Shown: piece after piece, positions 11,671 to 23,850 of the stretch
How the letters are laid out: every line of letters begins with the position of its first letter
Position numbering within the stretch: the first letter of the stretch is position 1
Origin: Cyathus striatus
Taxonomy: Eukaryota > Basidiomycota > Agaricomycetes > Agaricales > Nidulariaceae
Assembly: GCA_025738555.1 (NCBI GenBank)
Contig: JAOVFP010000001.1
Location: forward strand, 2,914,001-2,978,000
Length of the DNA: 64,000 bases
Reading direction: 5' to 3'
The notes under the pieces: model-generated
The model's database searches: none
Told to the model about the DNA's origin: nothing
The model's input: only the letters and a program-made list of their open reading frames with translations
Made by a program: the position numbers and the translations under genes

Positions 11671-12725
11671 TTAATAAGCTGTATGACAGGTCTTGTTTAA
11701 AGGGAGATCAATGAGAGGGTCCAATTTTTGTAAAACATCAATTTCTCGGAAAGTAACAGTGCAGTTTGGAGGAGGGAATATTATTCTGACAGCCAACATG
11801 TGTGCAGTGTAAAGCATAGGAGTTGACCTAGCAATAGGTTGATGACATATTAGTTCAAAAACGATTTCTGCCATGGAGTTAAGCAGGTGATTGCGGTACA
11901 GTTCAGGACAGACAAGGTAACCATGCATGTCATATACAGGAGGTTGAACAATGCAGTGGGAGTTCGATAATGATTTTAGGGAGTCACTAATGACTTTTTT
12001 TGTTGGCCAAGTGTTAATGGTTGACCAATCTAGTATGAATAAGTAAGAGAAATTTGAAAAACGATATTTAACAGTGACCTTTTGGGTTAGTTCGATGCAT
12101 ATCATATTGAGTTATAGGCTAAAAAAAAGGGTGGGGGGGGGGGGGGAAACAAAGATAAGAGACAGGAACAGAGAAAGGATGAAGGTCACGGACTTTGATT
12201 AGTTTATGAAGTATATTTAGTCGAGGGTTACAGAGTGGACCTACTACAAATCCATATTTCAGATCAGCTTCGGTGGTAGATTGGGAAAGAAGCCATTTTA
12301 TATTTGCAGAGACATGGTTAAAATCAGATCAGAAAGGTTCCATCATGGGTATGGTTCCTAACAATGAAAGGGTCATTTGAGATGGATCCTTTATGGTATC
12401 TTTGCCTTGAAAATTTCCCTCAGAGGTGAATAGGAAATTCTCATCAGATACTTGTAATACAACAGAAACATTTGCGATGTAAGGGTCACCTGAACAAAAA
12501 TTTGAGTGTAAAGGAAAGAGAAACATCATAGGATAACAAACCGGCTGTTACCGTATAGAGAGGGGATGCGACCATGACACTGTCATCTACATGGTTCCAT
12601 GTAACACATTCAGAGAACTTGTCACTTCTGAGATAACCATGCGAATGCAGAAGATGATCTCGGATGATTGTAGCATGATGTTTGACACCAGCCCACTTGT
12701 ATTGAACAGGTTCTGTAGTAGCCAT
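11671..12725 (-). pseudogene. Helitron cargo family, copy 4 (decayed)
   Basis: Start ATG at 12725 (MATTEPVQYKWAGVKH). The N-terminal frame carries HGYLRSDKFSECVTWNH, breaks, then resumes with VVLQVSDENFLFTSEG, MTLSLLGTIPMMEPF, a stop, and ANIKWLLSQST. The C-terminal segment (12105-11671) has PPVYDMHGYLVCPELYR, LLNSMAEIVFELI and AHMLAVRIIFPPPN. A run of about 16 G lies at 12131-12146 between this segment and the 5' part. More diverged than copies 1-3 and 5. Confidence 0.55.
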
Positions 12726-12872
12726 TAAAAAAAAATAGGCAAACAATAAATTACTAGGATGTACAACATAATTTTTGGAACATATTTGAATGAAGTATAG
12801 ACATCATATACATAAATAGACAAGTGTGCATCTTTTTGGGTTAGCGATATAATAGTGATCGAATGAATATGA

Positions 12873-13988
12873 TCACTTGTGAATACAATGCTTCTTCCTG
12901 GGGCAAAGAGAGGCTAAGGAATTGACTTTATTGTAGTTTTTGATCTTGCATCTGGTTGCAGTAGGTGGAGGTAAAATCGTGCGAATAGAAACCAATTCTG
13001 TGGAGTACATGTCACAAGAATTTTCCCCTTCCTTTTCGGCAGGAGAAGGCCAGTTGATAAGTTCAAAGACAAGTTCCACCGTAGTGTTGACCAAACGGGC
13101 ATGGTAATCTTTGGGATGTATAGGATCACCATTTTCATCAACTACTAAAGGCCGGTTAATCCTGTGGCTGTCATAAAGCTTGGGAATTTCAATCCGTGCA
13201 GCCTCTGTGACAACAGGCCAATTACAAATTCTCCACCATTCTGTTCAATATAATAGTATCAATATAATATTACATAAATAAAAATCAGGAAAGATACCTT
13301 GGGGATTTTCACAGTCTAATTTTTCCTCAGGTACTGGCTACCCAAGAAATAAATAAAAAAGAATTAGTTTAATTATACAAAGAAGAAACAATGTAAATAC
13401 CTCAAATAACTTATGTTTTACTTTAAGACGCTGGGCAGAGGACGGTCCAACCAGAAAACCAATTTTTTCAGCTCCCTCTTTACAGGTAGCCTCTTTCAAT
13501 AGCCACTTGACGTTTTCTATGACTTTAATGTAGTCACTCTTGAATGGTTCGACCATAGGAGCTCTGCCTGATAAAGAAAGCACAAGGAGAGAAAAATCCT
13601 TCATGAAATTTCCCTTCCCGTTATAACTGGCATCAGAAGAGAAGTAGAAACCTTCATCAGATACCTTTACTACAGCTGTGAGCCATGCGATGACAGGTCC
13701 ATTGGTTTCGGCTAAATCCACATTTGTATTATCATTGCTATTAACTGTTGTGCTGGAAGAGTCAGATGCTACTTGGTCAGTCAAGCCCGTGGGGTTGGAG
13801 GCTGCATCAGAACCCTCTTCATCATCCTCCTTGTCAACCTCTACCACCTTGAGGTTATGGTCAAATTTCTCCCATTTGACGTTCTCTCTAAAGTTCTTGT
13901 TGGCAAGATATGTGCCACTTTCCATTAGTCGATCACGTATTTCATCAAGTCAAGTATAAAGATGAAGAGTGCTAGATGTTGAAGACAT
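12873..13988 (-). CDS. Helitron cargo family, copy 5 (best preserved; one TGA)
   Basis: Three exons join in frame through GT-AG introns: 13988-13401, 13337-13298 and 13240-12873, about 331 residues. An in-frame TGA early in exon 1 (after MSSTSSTLHLYT) fits an arginine CGA. Order: DRLMESGTYLANKNF; an acidic/Ser-Thr-Asn linker; LTAVVKVSDEGFYFSSD; LVLSLSGRAPMVEPFKSDY; NVKWLLKEA; FLVGPSSAQRLKVKHKLF; then after the introns RPLVVDENGDPIHPKDYHAR, LVNTTVELVFELINWP and STELVSIRTILPPP. Divergent from the Rep/helicase, with 290 bp between starts. The spliceosomal introns show a eukaryotic gene rather than a transposase remnant. Two beta-rich domains are likely, and the C-terminal one could be OB-like, but this is speculation. 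Confidence 0.65.
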
Positions 13989-14277
13989 TGTTGATTGAAA
14001 GGTAGGTAGGTGAGAATGGCAGAGAGAACTGTGATATACAAACAGTTGATATCAATGATGCAATTCATCACAAGAATATATGGAAGCTGATTGAGGACAT
14101 TTGTAAATGGCTGGATACCTACCAATATAAAGATAATAGATTCTAATTAGATGATGACGAAATTGAGGTTGTTGAGGTGACGTACAATTACGAGTCTTGA
14201 CAAGAATGCTACAATTGCCAGAGAAATGATTAGTTCATAATATATGAATTACAGAGGTTAACAACATATCCACAATC
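13989..14277. promoter_or_regulatory. Divergent intergenic region between cargo copy 5 and Rep/helicase
   Basis: 290 bp separating two start codons that point away from each other. It must hold both promoters if either is expressed. No specific element can be named. Confidence 0.4.
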
Positions 14278-17200
14278 ATGGAAACTATTCAAAGTCACGA
14301 TGATAATACTCAAAGAGAACTAATAGAGATGTTAACTGTTGCAGATTTAAAAGCATTTTTTCGAGGCAAGTTGTCATTCTTGAATGAGCAAAGAAACTGC
14401 AAAGCATTAATGATTGATTGGATAATGGGAATGGCAACCAAAGAGCAGAAAGAGTTACTGTGTGAAAGAGGTCAGGAAAAGCAGATAAACAGAGCCCAAA
14501 GAGTACAAGGGGTAAAACAAAAGCAAGAGGAGTTGCAGACAACAAGGAGAGTACAACAGAGGATAGATGAAGAAAACAGAGAAAATGATTGTGTAATTGA
14601 CTCAAGCCAATATCTCGAGCTACCATCAAAAGAGGAACTGAAAACATGTTATCAGTTGTTCTATGAGGCGACGTCAAACCAACAACTTATGATATCAATA
14701 TGTGCCGTATGTGGACGAGAATTTAGCAAGTACAAAAGGGACATGGAAACCCTAAGAATAGACAAGATTCCAAATTTGGGCAGGCTCAAACCAGCATTCA
14801 GCCATCCCGCACATACTTTGTATAATGGCTGTCTGTTGGAACCAGCAGGGATTACTGTTCAAGGGGAGGAAACAATAGCCAAGATTTGTCAAGAATGTAT
14901 GCGGGCATTAAAAAAAAAATCGGAATACAACGATGGTAGGCCACCACTGTGGCTGAAATTCTCAACATACTCATGAATATCGGCTGTAGCTGGATCCGAT
15001 GAGAGAAGCCTTCTCCAGGCCCACCAAATTCGAGACGGAGAAGGATAGCTGGAGGGCGCTTACTAATTGTTTTTCTTGATAGATCTTGCCAAATGCCCAA
15101 ATTGGGGTTGCTTGAGGGAAGAAGCGTGTTGGTGCGAGTTTCAAGGGAGCTGTCTGGCTCCTGTCAAGGACTTTCGATCGAGAGGGATACCGGTATGGGG
15201 TTAGAAGTAGCCAGCCAATAGTGGCTTTGTTTTTCTTTTTTTTCTCCGCTTTTATTTGATTTTACTTACTTTTTTTTTCGTTACTTAATTAAAGGTGTTA
15301 GGAATTGCTGGAGTAGGAGGGTTGGGCTAGGTGCTTTTCAGAGCTGCGACTGAGCCGTTTGGGGACCGCTCTGTGCAGGAGGAGCAGATGCAATCACAAA
15401 TAGTCCCCAAGCCTCGGGACTGCACCCGAGAACACCAAGTCTGAGTTTTCCTGTTTTGGTAATTTTTGACATCTTCTCCTTCTTGTTGCTTGACAAGGAC
15501 TCTTAGACATGACATAGAATAGTGTTGTAGCTAGATATTGGGGTCTGTGACACAAGAGAACACGTTGCACACACCATCTCTCATTTGTACATAAACCACT
15601 CCCCGCTGAGGGAGAAATACATCTTCTGTTCACTCAGTATTTTCTGTGAGACCATGCTTTGAGCTCAGATTGACTTCTGGTTTTATTCTCTTTGTTCTGT
15701 GTGCTTTGTACCCTACTAGCTAAGTCCCATCTTCATTCATCCTCTTCCCTTTCCCTCCATATTCCGCTCCCACAACATATAAATGCGTCGCATTTGTTTC
15801 CGTGTGTGGATTACATAATCTGTTGAATGCGTCACTCACGTGGTCTAATGGACCACATTTCGCTTGCCAGAGCTTCGTTTACTCATACTCTAATGCACAG
15901 GTACCTGCCAACAGACTCCCGTGTCTCCTCCCCCCTTCCACACCACGAATGTCACTCACAAATAACCTTTGGATAGGAAGTGTTCCCTGGGAATTACAAA
16001 GGTTAAATTTTGCCAAACAATTACTTATCATGCAAGTGTATCCCAGAGTGTACACGTTCAAATTGTATCTGAAGAAAAAATGCGGAACATGGGATAATTT
16101 GCAAAGGGGTATGGGAGGTAATGTTAGCTCGTTCGAGCTAAATACTAGTGACATGCTGAAAATGTTGCATGGTGATCTAATGCCTCGACCTCCCAGTATA
16201 CTTGCATCTATAATAATGATAACATTTATTGGTGTGGGACAACTTCCCAAAAAATACCTCTGGAATACCTTTCAAGTGCGAAGAGTAGCCATAGCCAAAG
16301 CTTTATCATGGCTAAAAGTAAATAATGAAAGATATTATAGGGATATCAGAATCGATGCAGCTCAATTGGTATCTTTACCAGAGGATGACGTTCCTGCAGA
16401 AATAGTAGGAATTGTCCAGCAATCATCAGACATAGGAATTGTGGATCAGGAAAATGACAGTTACATACCCAATGCTGAAGAGGAAGAAAACATGGCTGGT
16501 ATAGGTAATGTAATCTACATAGAATATCACAATGAAATGAACATGTTATAACAGATGAAGACGAGGAAGCAGGCAATGAACCTGATGTGATACCTTATAC
16601 AGTAACAGGTACCACCAATACAGATTTATCCAAGGTTACAGCATCAGAACTGATGGAATGGGGCCTAAATAACCTTTGGAAAGAGGGTACAGAGGGCAAT
16701 TATGTGATAAGACATGGACGAAGACCAGTCTGCGACTTTAACCATCCAAGAGAGCCAAATTTGTGAGAGATTGTTCATTACAATAGGGAAAATTATTTCG
16801 AGCGAGCTTTTCCATGTTTATTTCCATATGGCATTGGAGGACCAGAGGCAGATAAACCAATCGAAGTCTCGTTAGCTGATCATGCCAAGTGGCTAATGCA
16901 ATACCATGATCGTCGGTTTCAAACACATGAAACCTTTCCATTCGTGGTTTTTGGAATATTACAGAGACAGGAGGCATTAGGATCAGCACGGCTTCAGATG
17001 CACAGGAAACATTTTGAAGCTGAGGCTAGAGTGTTGTCAATGATAACTGCAGAGAAATTAGAAAAGGCTAAGATGGAAGAAGAAAATAATCTGGAAATTT
17101 CGGATCCTGCAGTGTGACTACTGTGAAAACATGTTTATGCTGTAGGTGGAAGAGTTATGGGTTCAAATCAATCATGGTATTGGCTACGATCACAGATGTG

Positions 17201-20200
17201 GTCAACAGTAGCCTATATAGGACCTCCATCCCTGTGGGTCACCATAAATCCCTGTGACTTACATGATCCTATAGCACAGGTTTTCGCTGGAGAAAACATT
17301 GACATGGATAATTTCATCCAAACAGCAGGACCTGACAAACACAAGAGAGCTCAAAACATAGCAAACGATCCATATGCTGCAGCCAAGTTCTTTCACTATC
17401 TAATCAACATAATACTATGTAAATTGTTCAGAATTCAGGTTACACAATTCAAAATACACACCGCAAATGGGGTGTATGGCAAGTTGGCAGCCTATTTTGG
17501 GACAGTTGAATCTCAAGGAAGGGGAAGTCTGCATCTTCACATGATATTGTGGCTACAGAATACCCCAAGTTCAAGCAAGATGCAAGAGTTATTGAAAACC
17601 AAAGATTTCCAAATGAAAATAAGAGATTATATAGTGGCCAACATACATGCATACGCCCCAGGGTTAGAAACATCCGAATCTGTTCGGGAAATGGAAAATA
17701 ATGTTCAGATCACATATTTGCAACCACCGAATCCTGATTCCGAAAACTTTTGGGAGGAATTAGATGATTTTGAAGGAAAAGTAGCCCGGGCGAAGCAGAT
17801 ACATACATGTGAGGCCAGGCGCTGCATTGTGTACGATGAGAAGGGCTGTCCAAGATGTAAAAGAAGGGCTCCATTCGAAAGGGCTGAAGAGGCATATGTT
17901 AATGAAGATGGCAAGTGGGTGCCGAAAAGGTTATATGAAAACGTCAACAATTGGAACCCTGCAACAACAACTCAGGTCAAGGGAAATAATGATAGCAAGC
18001 TTTTGACATATGGAAGAGAGACACTTAACATTGGCAAATACATATTCTTGTATGCTAGCAAAAACCAAGGCATGAATTACAATTTGTCAGCGCTTATGGC
18101 AGAAGGATATGTGTACCATATGATGTAGAACCCAGAACTGGACGCATTAAAGGATCAACAAAGGAAACTTATATTTCGATTGGTTCACATTGTGAATCGT
18201 GAACAAGAACTTGCAGCACCAATGGTTATGTCATATCTAATGGGTTGGGGTGACTGATACCAGTCACATAATTACACCCCCATATATTGGAATTCGTTTG
18301 CGACAGAAATGTTCTGCACCTTTCCCAAGATAAAACCATTTAATAACAGGTAAGAAAAACAATAATCTTGATGATACAATATGAAGCTAAATCACCATGA
18401 TAGTAGCAATGTACCTGCAGAGAGAGAGGAGCAATCAGATAGCATTCCAATAGACAGGTAAATCCAAAATCATACCTACAATCAATGCTTATAGTCCAGG
18501 TCTAACAGTGAAAATTCAAACAATGATAATGAAGTGGAAGAGTGAGTTCTATCAAACCTAGTCAATATACCTTATAGAGATATAAATAGTTCAAACAGCA
18601 AGGAAACAGACAGTGAAGAAGATAATGAACCCAATGATAATGACGAAGATGAAAAGGAGGTGTGTACAATTTATGATTCATCATTAATAATAATAATATA
18701 TAGTGACGTACCAAAGTCTGAAGAAGAATTAGTTACCCTACAGAGTGATGATACAGGTAAATTGGGTAAGAAATGTCAATTTACTGACTATGCATTACAA
18801 GGAGAGCAGTTAGAAAATTATAGCCTGCTGCAATATTTCATGGATATGTACGAGGTGAACAACCAGTCCAATGCAAATGAAGAAATGTTACAGGGTAGCA
18901 CAGTTAACAGCAGAGGAAGAACTAAAAATCTAAGGGTGCATTATCAAGAACAGCATCCACTTTACAAAATGAAGCAAAGAATTGTATGCACACAAGGACA
19001 TTCCAACCTTCCCAATTTCATAGGACCATATTTTCCAAGAAACGATGATAATGAAGTCCGGGATTACTACTGCGCATCTATGCTGGTATTACTAAAACCA
19101 TGGAGAAGATTAACAGATTTGAAATTGAATATAGAAAGTTGGACAGTTGCATTCAACAAGTTCTTGGAGACAGCATCTGCCAGAGTTCATCGAATCCTAT
19201 CTGGAATTCAATATTATCACGAAAGCAAGAGTGCTGCAAGAAGAGAGCGAGAAAAGGTTGTGGTAGAGATATCAGATACATTAACAACAAACAGGAATAC
19301 AGATGGAATGTATGTCGATGTGGAGGGAGACCCAGAGGAGGAGGATCAAACAGTTACAGAGATCATTTCCTCATATTCTGAGGAGGGACTTCGCGATTTA
19401 AAAACATCCATGGTGAATTGGGCTGAAACAAACCATGGCATCATAGCAGTTATGATCAGAAAACAGAACAGAATTTTCCCCAAAGCCTTGAAAACCAAAT
19501 GGAATATACAATCCCTTCAAGAACATATTACACCAGCATCAGGTGAAAATTTGAATATGTTACAAAAATGGAAAACACAGATGGGAAACGACGTCGCCGA
19601 ACAAAACAGGAGGGATCTGAATATGATGAATGGAGAAAGAAACAATCCCCCCGGGACGGTCACATTATTAAATGGGAGAATGGAGGGATCAATAACCCAT
19701 GTTGAAACCATGACTCAGATAAAGCAAACAGTGGAAATCAGCGAAGAGGCTTTGACACCAGTCGATCCATCATTGCTAAAACCTGATCAAAAGTGCACAT
19801 TCAAGATCATCGAATGACATCTAGAACAAACACTTTCAGGAAAAAAACCACCAGAACTGAGAAAATTACTACTAGGTGATGGAGGAACAGGCAAATCCAA
19901 AGTTATTCAAACAGTAACTGAAATGTTTATACAGAAGTGGGCAATGTTCATGCTACTAAAAGCTGCATACACTGGAGTGGCAGCATCAATAATCAATGGA
20001 AAAACGACACACACCATAGGAATGATCTCCAGAAACGGAAAAAAAATTAGCAACAAGACAAAAGGAAAATTGCAAGAGTTTTGGCAGCCATACAGTTACC
20101 TTATAATAGATGAGGTATCCATGATTTCCAAAACTTTTCTTAGCAATTTGTCTCGAAACATTGGCATAGGAAAGGCAAAAGGGGGCATCATGGATCCAGA

Positions 20201-21423
20201 TCACAACAACCCAGAAGATTCGAAAAGTTTTGGGGGAATCAATGTCATTCTGTGTGGCAACTTACATCAGTTTCCCCCTGTAGCTACAAAAAAAAGGAAC
20301 TCACTCTATTTCAAAACCATTGGTACGGACATGCTAGAAATGAAGAATGGATGTAGCATATACGAAGAATTCCAAATGGTGGTCATCCTTCGAGAACAAG
20401 TTCGTGTAACGGACACACCATGGAAAGACTTTCTCAGACAGTTGCATAACAGAAACATGCAGAGAGAAGACCTAACTATGATTAGACAATTACTAGTAGG
20501 GAATACTGACCAGGAACCAATTGACTTTAACAAACCTCCCTGGGATAACGCATGTCTGGTAACTCCAAGACACGGAGTTAGACTAGAATGGAACAGAATG
20601 GCAATTGAAAAGCATTGCCGTTTGAACGGACAGCAGCTAATGGCCTGTACTGCAAAGGATAGAATTGGTAAGAGAGGCTTATCCCTAGTAGAGCGGTACA
20701 TGGTGGCAATGAGAGCCAAAAGGAAAAACAAAGGTGCGAAGGGAGACGACTTACCAGAACAAATTCAGCTCACCATTGGAATGAAAGTGAGTAAATTTCA
20801 ACACCATGCAACGAGACTTTTTTAAACAGATATTAACACAGGTCATGGTAACACAAAACGTCCAAATGGACCTGGACATTACCAATGGTGCTTGTGGAAC
20901 AATAGTTGGGATCATTCTTAATGCAAATGAACCACAGTTAGGACCTGACAGCACTGCCAACCTACAACATCTTCCAACATACGTGCTTGTGAAATTAAAC
21001 AGGACCAGGGCATCAAAACTAGAGGGGCTAGAGGAATCTGTAATACCAGTGGAACCCATCACAAAGAAATTTTCAATATATCTAAAAGTAAATGGGAAAG
21101 TGCTGAAGCAAACAGTCAAAAGGGAACAATTGCCTATAATGGCTGTGTATGCTTTTACGGACTACCAATCCCAAGGACAAATGATACCTAATGTTTTAGT
21201 CGACATTGCAAGCCCACCCTCAGGTAAACTGAGCCTGTTTCACCTGTACGTCACACTGTCTAGAAGTGCAGGACGTGAAACCATCAGGATGCTTCGAGAT
21301 TTCAACGATGTCATTTTTAGCCAAGCACACGACCACGAACTGCTGGAGGAGGATGATAGACTTGAAAGGCTGGACATGAGAACAAAGGTGCAATGGGAAC
21401 AAATTAAAAAGAGAACAGAGTAG
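14278..21423 (+). pseudogene. Helitron Rep/helicase (RepHel), interrupted
   Basis: Order of parts: a Cys-rich N-terminus (14278-14947; CAVCGREF, CQECMRAL); SLTNNLWIGSVPWELQ resuming at 15947 after a nested solo LTR; the Helitron-like N/Rep region with FPCLFPYGIGGPEADKP, GPPSLWVTINP and the HUH-type GRGSLHLHMILW (near 17519); a linker (18660-19817); then a Pif1-type helicase with Walker A LLLGDGGTGKSK (near 19870), Walker B LIIDEVSM (near 20101), CGNLHQFPP and YVTLSRSAGRETIRMLR. An apparent intron 20786-20841 restores frame between GMK and VMVTQN. Internal TGAs lie in conserved stretches (for example near 17115, 17127, 18256 and 19816), several at arginine-like positions. A frameshift lies near 18125. 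Not functional as read. The family nicks DNA and replicates by rolling circle. Confidence 0.9.
14948..15940. mobile_element. Solo LTR (993 bp) nested in the Helitron transposase
   Basis: Begins TGTGGCTGAA and ends CCCCTTCCA (TG...CA), flanked by the 6-bp direct repeat CACCAC (14942-14947 and 15941-15946). Removing it with one repeat restores the reading frame as RPPRMSLTNNLWIG. It is visibly richer in GC and CpG than the surrounding Helitron, so it is probably younger. No gag or pol is inside, and the parent element is not in this window. Confidence 0.75.
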
Positions 21424-22145
21424 TAGAAACACCATAAAAATTGTACATACCAAATGACACTGTACATTGCTGGTAAACTCCCAGGCAATGTAAACATAGT
21501 GGTGAAGAACAAAAGTTTGAGAGAGAGGCTGACCCAGTACCTGACAAGGGGGAGAGTCATAAGAGGTGAAAGCTTGCCAAGGAGAATGAAGACAGAGATG
21601 ATGTGAATTGATGTTCTACTGGTGTGAGAGGTCGACTTTGTTTCGAGGGTGATTAGCCAATTCGAATAAGTTTCAGGGTACACACAAGTAGAGGAGTGAG
21701 AGCCAACGAGAATGAAGACAGAGATGATGTACAACAGGGATGATGACCAGAGGTGCACTCGTCCATTCGACTGCTAAGAGACTTTGAGAATGCAATATTC
21801 GTGCATGAACACAATTGAATGACTTGCCTCGTAAATAAGGGCACTATCCAACAATAGTAGTCAGAAGGAGGCTGCACATATGTGCTGGTAAACTCCCAGG
21901 CAATGTAAACATAGTGGTGAATAGTGGTGAAGAATGAAAGTCTGAGAGAGAGGCTGACCCAGTACCTGAGGACAGGTAGAGGAAACAAATCGAAACAAAT
22001 TTGAAAGAGGAAAACAGTAGAAAGAAAATGGTGGTAGACAAATAATTAACAAAGAGGCAACCAACACATAAATCATGGGACTAAATCACATGCAGGTCAA
22101 AAAGTGAACCAATTTTGACCTCGGAGATACCTTGTCAAATGAGGT
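21424..22145. repeat. Helitron 3' tail with subterminal direct repeats
   Basis: Non-coding. A block of about 80 bp starting TGCTGGTAAACTCCCAGG occurs at 21468-21544 and again at 21883-21969, the second with a short internal duplication (AATAGTGGTG). A shorter repeat, GAATGAAGACAGAGATGATG, occurs near 21584 and 21711. Such subterminal repeats are common near transposon ends. Confidence 0.7.
22095..22120 (+). terminator. 3' subterminal hairpin of the Helitron
   Basis: GGTCAAAA, a 10-base loop, then TTTTGACC: an 8-bp perfect stem ending 25 bases before the empty-site junction. Helitron 3' ends usually carry a hairpin close to the terminus that acts as the replication stop. The spacing here is longer than the usual 10-12 bases and no CTRR follows. 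Confidence 0.5.
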
Positions 22146-23771
22146 GATTTTACATGTATTATTAAATATCTCTAAGCTTAAGTTGACTACTTCTTCTGTT
22201 TGAATGTATGGTTATAGTCAAGGAATCAATTATATAGTTCGTCCTAGGTAAGTAATGAACAGATTACTGTATTGATGATTGAAGCTGCTAACAGTGTGAG
22301 ATCATTTCAGGTTGATTTCAGGATGTCTAGTCACTCTCTTTATTTACCCATTACTATTGAATTACTAACTTACATATGTACTGCTTTGCTACAAGTACTG
22401 TGAGTGGCCTAGTCCCCATATAATAGTATTTATTCCATAGTAGACCTACTGCTGCGGGGTCATCATTCATGTATACAGACACTACTACATGTACAGTGAG
22501 GGGGTGATCAGTGATACTATAAATGTCTAGGTCTGAAGGACATCTTTCAGTGTCTGCAAGTATGTAATTCCTTTGATTTAGAGGTGCAATCTATGACAAT
22601 ATTTCATTGAGGGAGAAGAGTTGTGCCCAAGGAATCCGTTTCTTGAGTCTCCATTGAGTTAATAACGATAAAGAATAATATTTATGCAGAAAACCATAAC
22701 TACAAGCAAGTAATCATTAAGGTATATCTTTTGGTAGTACTTAACTAGAACTAAGTAGTACCAAGCACCTCCAATAGAAAGACTAGAGTGAACTGTTGCA
22801 ATGTAATAAGTAACTCACTTGTACCATCTTGTGCATAGGAATCACCACAAAGATGCTCAAGACACATGTTAGCATTTCTCAAGAGTTGAGAATTGAATCT
22901 TGATTTCTTTCAAGGTGTGAATGTGGTGTAAATTGTGCAAATTGCGAAAAAACAGTTTAAACTTTGTCTAAATGGTCAGACTTGAAGTATATGGACATGC
23001 TTATTGTTGTTTTTAAGTAGGTTTGAAGTCAAGAAAATAACGCTAATTGTTGATTTACCTCTGCTAAGAAGTTATTTACTGTATGACTGTAAGTGACCAT
23101 AATACAGCTGTATTGGTATGGTGAATATACAGTAGACGGCATGGCTTAAGCCATACCGTAACAGCATTGCTCAAAGCCCCTCCAAAAATGGTATGGGTTT
23201 GTAAATATGGTGACCCATAAACTGTACAGTATGGATATGGTGTACAGCCCTACCAAGGGCCAGTACTCCAGTACCACCTTGTACCCACCTATGCAGCTCT
23301 GATCTTATTCCTACCAACACTTCACTTTGAATTTGGCTCCTTCAGCACTGCCAGAACTTATGCAGTTCAGCTCAATAGCAGCCTTAAAATCCCCTTGTCT
23401 AATCCAACAAGTAAGCATAGAGGTGTGTTTCTTGCTTACAATCCTTTGAAGTGTGAGATAGGATATGAGGAGGTGATGTGGAAGCAGGATGGGGTTATTG
23501 TTGTGGAGCTGGAGATGTAGAAGGCTATGTTGCTGGTGAAGGTTCATTTTCCCACAGTCTTTCACTTTGCCTTGTTAATAAAGATACTATAACAGAGCTT
23601 GGAGATTCCTCATGTCAGATTAGGGCTGTACACCATACTGTATATGGTATATAAGTGTACACATTACAGTGACAATACAGTTATGGTATGTCTGTAACCG
23701 TACTGTATCTGAACATTTTTTATACCTCGGAATAACGGTACAGTACTATCAATGGTCAAATATGGCATATA
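22146..23771 (-). repeat. Inverted duplication, left copy (CpG-decayed)
   Basis: Reverse complement of 34663-36289, with paired positions summing to 58434. It holds part of a hAT-like element ending TGTACAGCCCTA at 23252 with its target copy CCAAGGGC (23253-23260), a 360-bp spacer with an identical 84-codon frame (23311-23565, -), and the first 151 bp of the hAT element at 23621. Compared with the right copy, most of its CpGs have become TpG or CpA. Confidence 0.92.
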
Positions 23772-23850
23772 CGGTCAATACAGCACAGTGGATTTTTGTA
23801 TTTACAAGCTGGACAAGTGTATAAAAGTACTATAGTTCTAATTAATGACA

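Larger units (their letters stand above)
7625..22145 (+). mobile_element. 14.5-kb Helitron carrying five tandem cargo genes
   Basis: The boundaries come from an empty site. At 36275-36305 (minus strand) AACTCAGGA runs straight into TTTTACATG. At this locus AACTCAGGA (ending 7624) and GATTTTACATG (from 22146) are separated by 14,521 bp. The insert encodes a rolling-circle Rep/helicase on + (14278-21423, broken) and five paralogous genes on - (7770-13988). A short hairpin sits near the left end (7634-7648) and an 8-bp-stem hairpin near the right end (22095-22120). Canonical TC and CTRR termini are not seen, so this may be a non-canonical Helitron/Helentron type. A 993-bp solo LTR is nested inside at 14948-15940. 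Confidence 0.85.

Noticed and set aside
12131..12146. Run of about 16 G as a possible structural element
   Set aside because: A plain homopolymer, error-prone in sequencing, with no flanking symmetry.
21240..21758. 172-codon minus-strand frame opposite the helicase end
   Set aside because: Antisense to the conserved helicase C-terminus and the Helitron tail. No domain.
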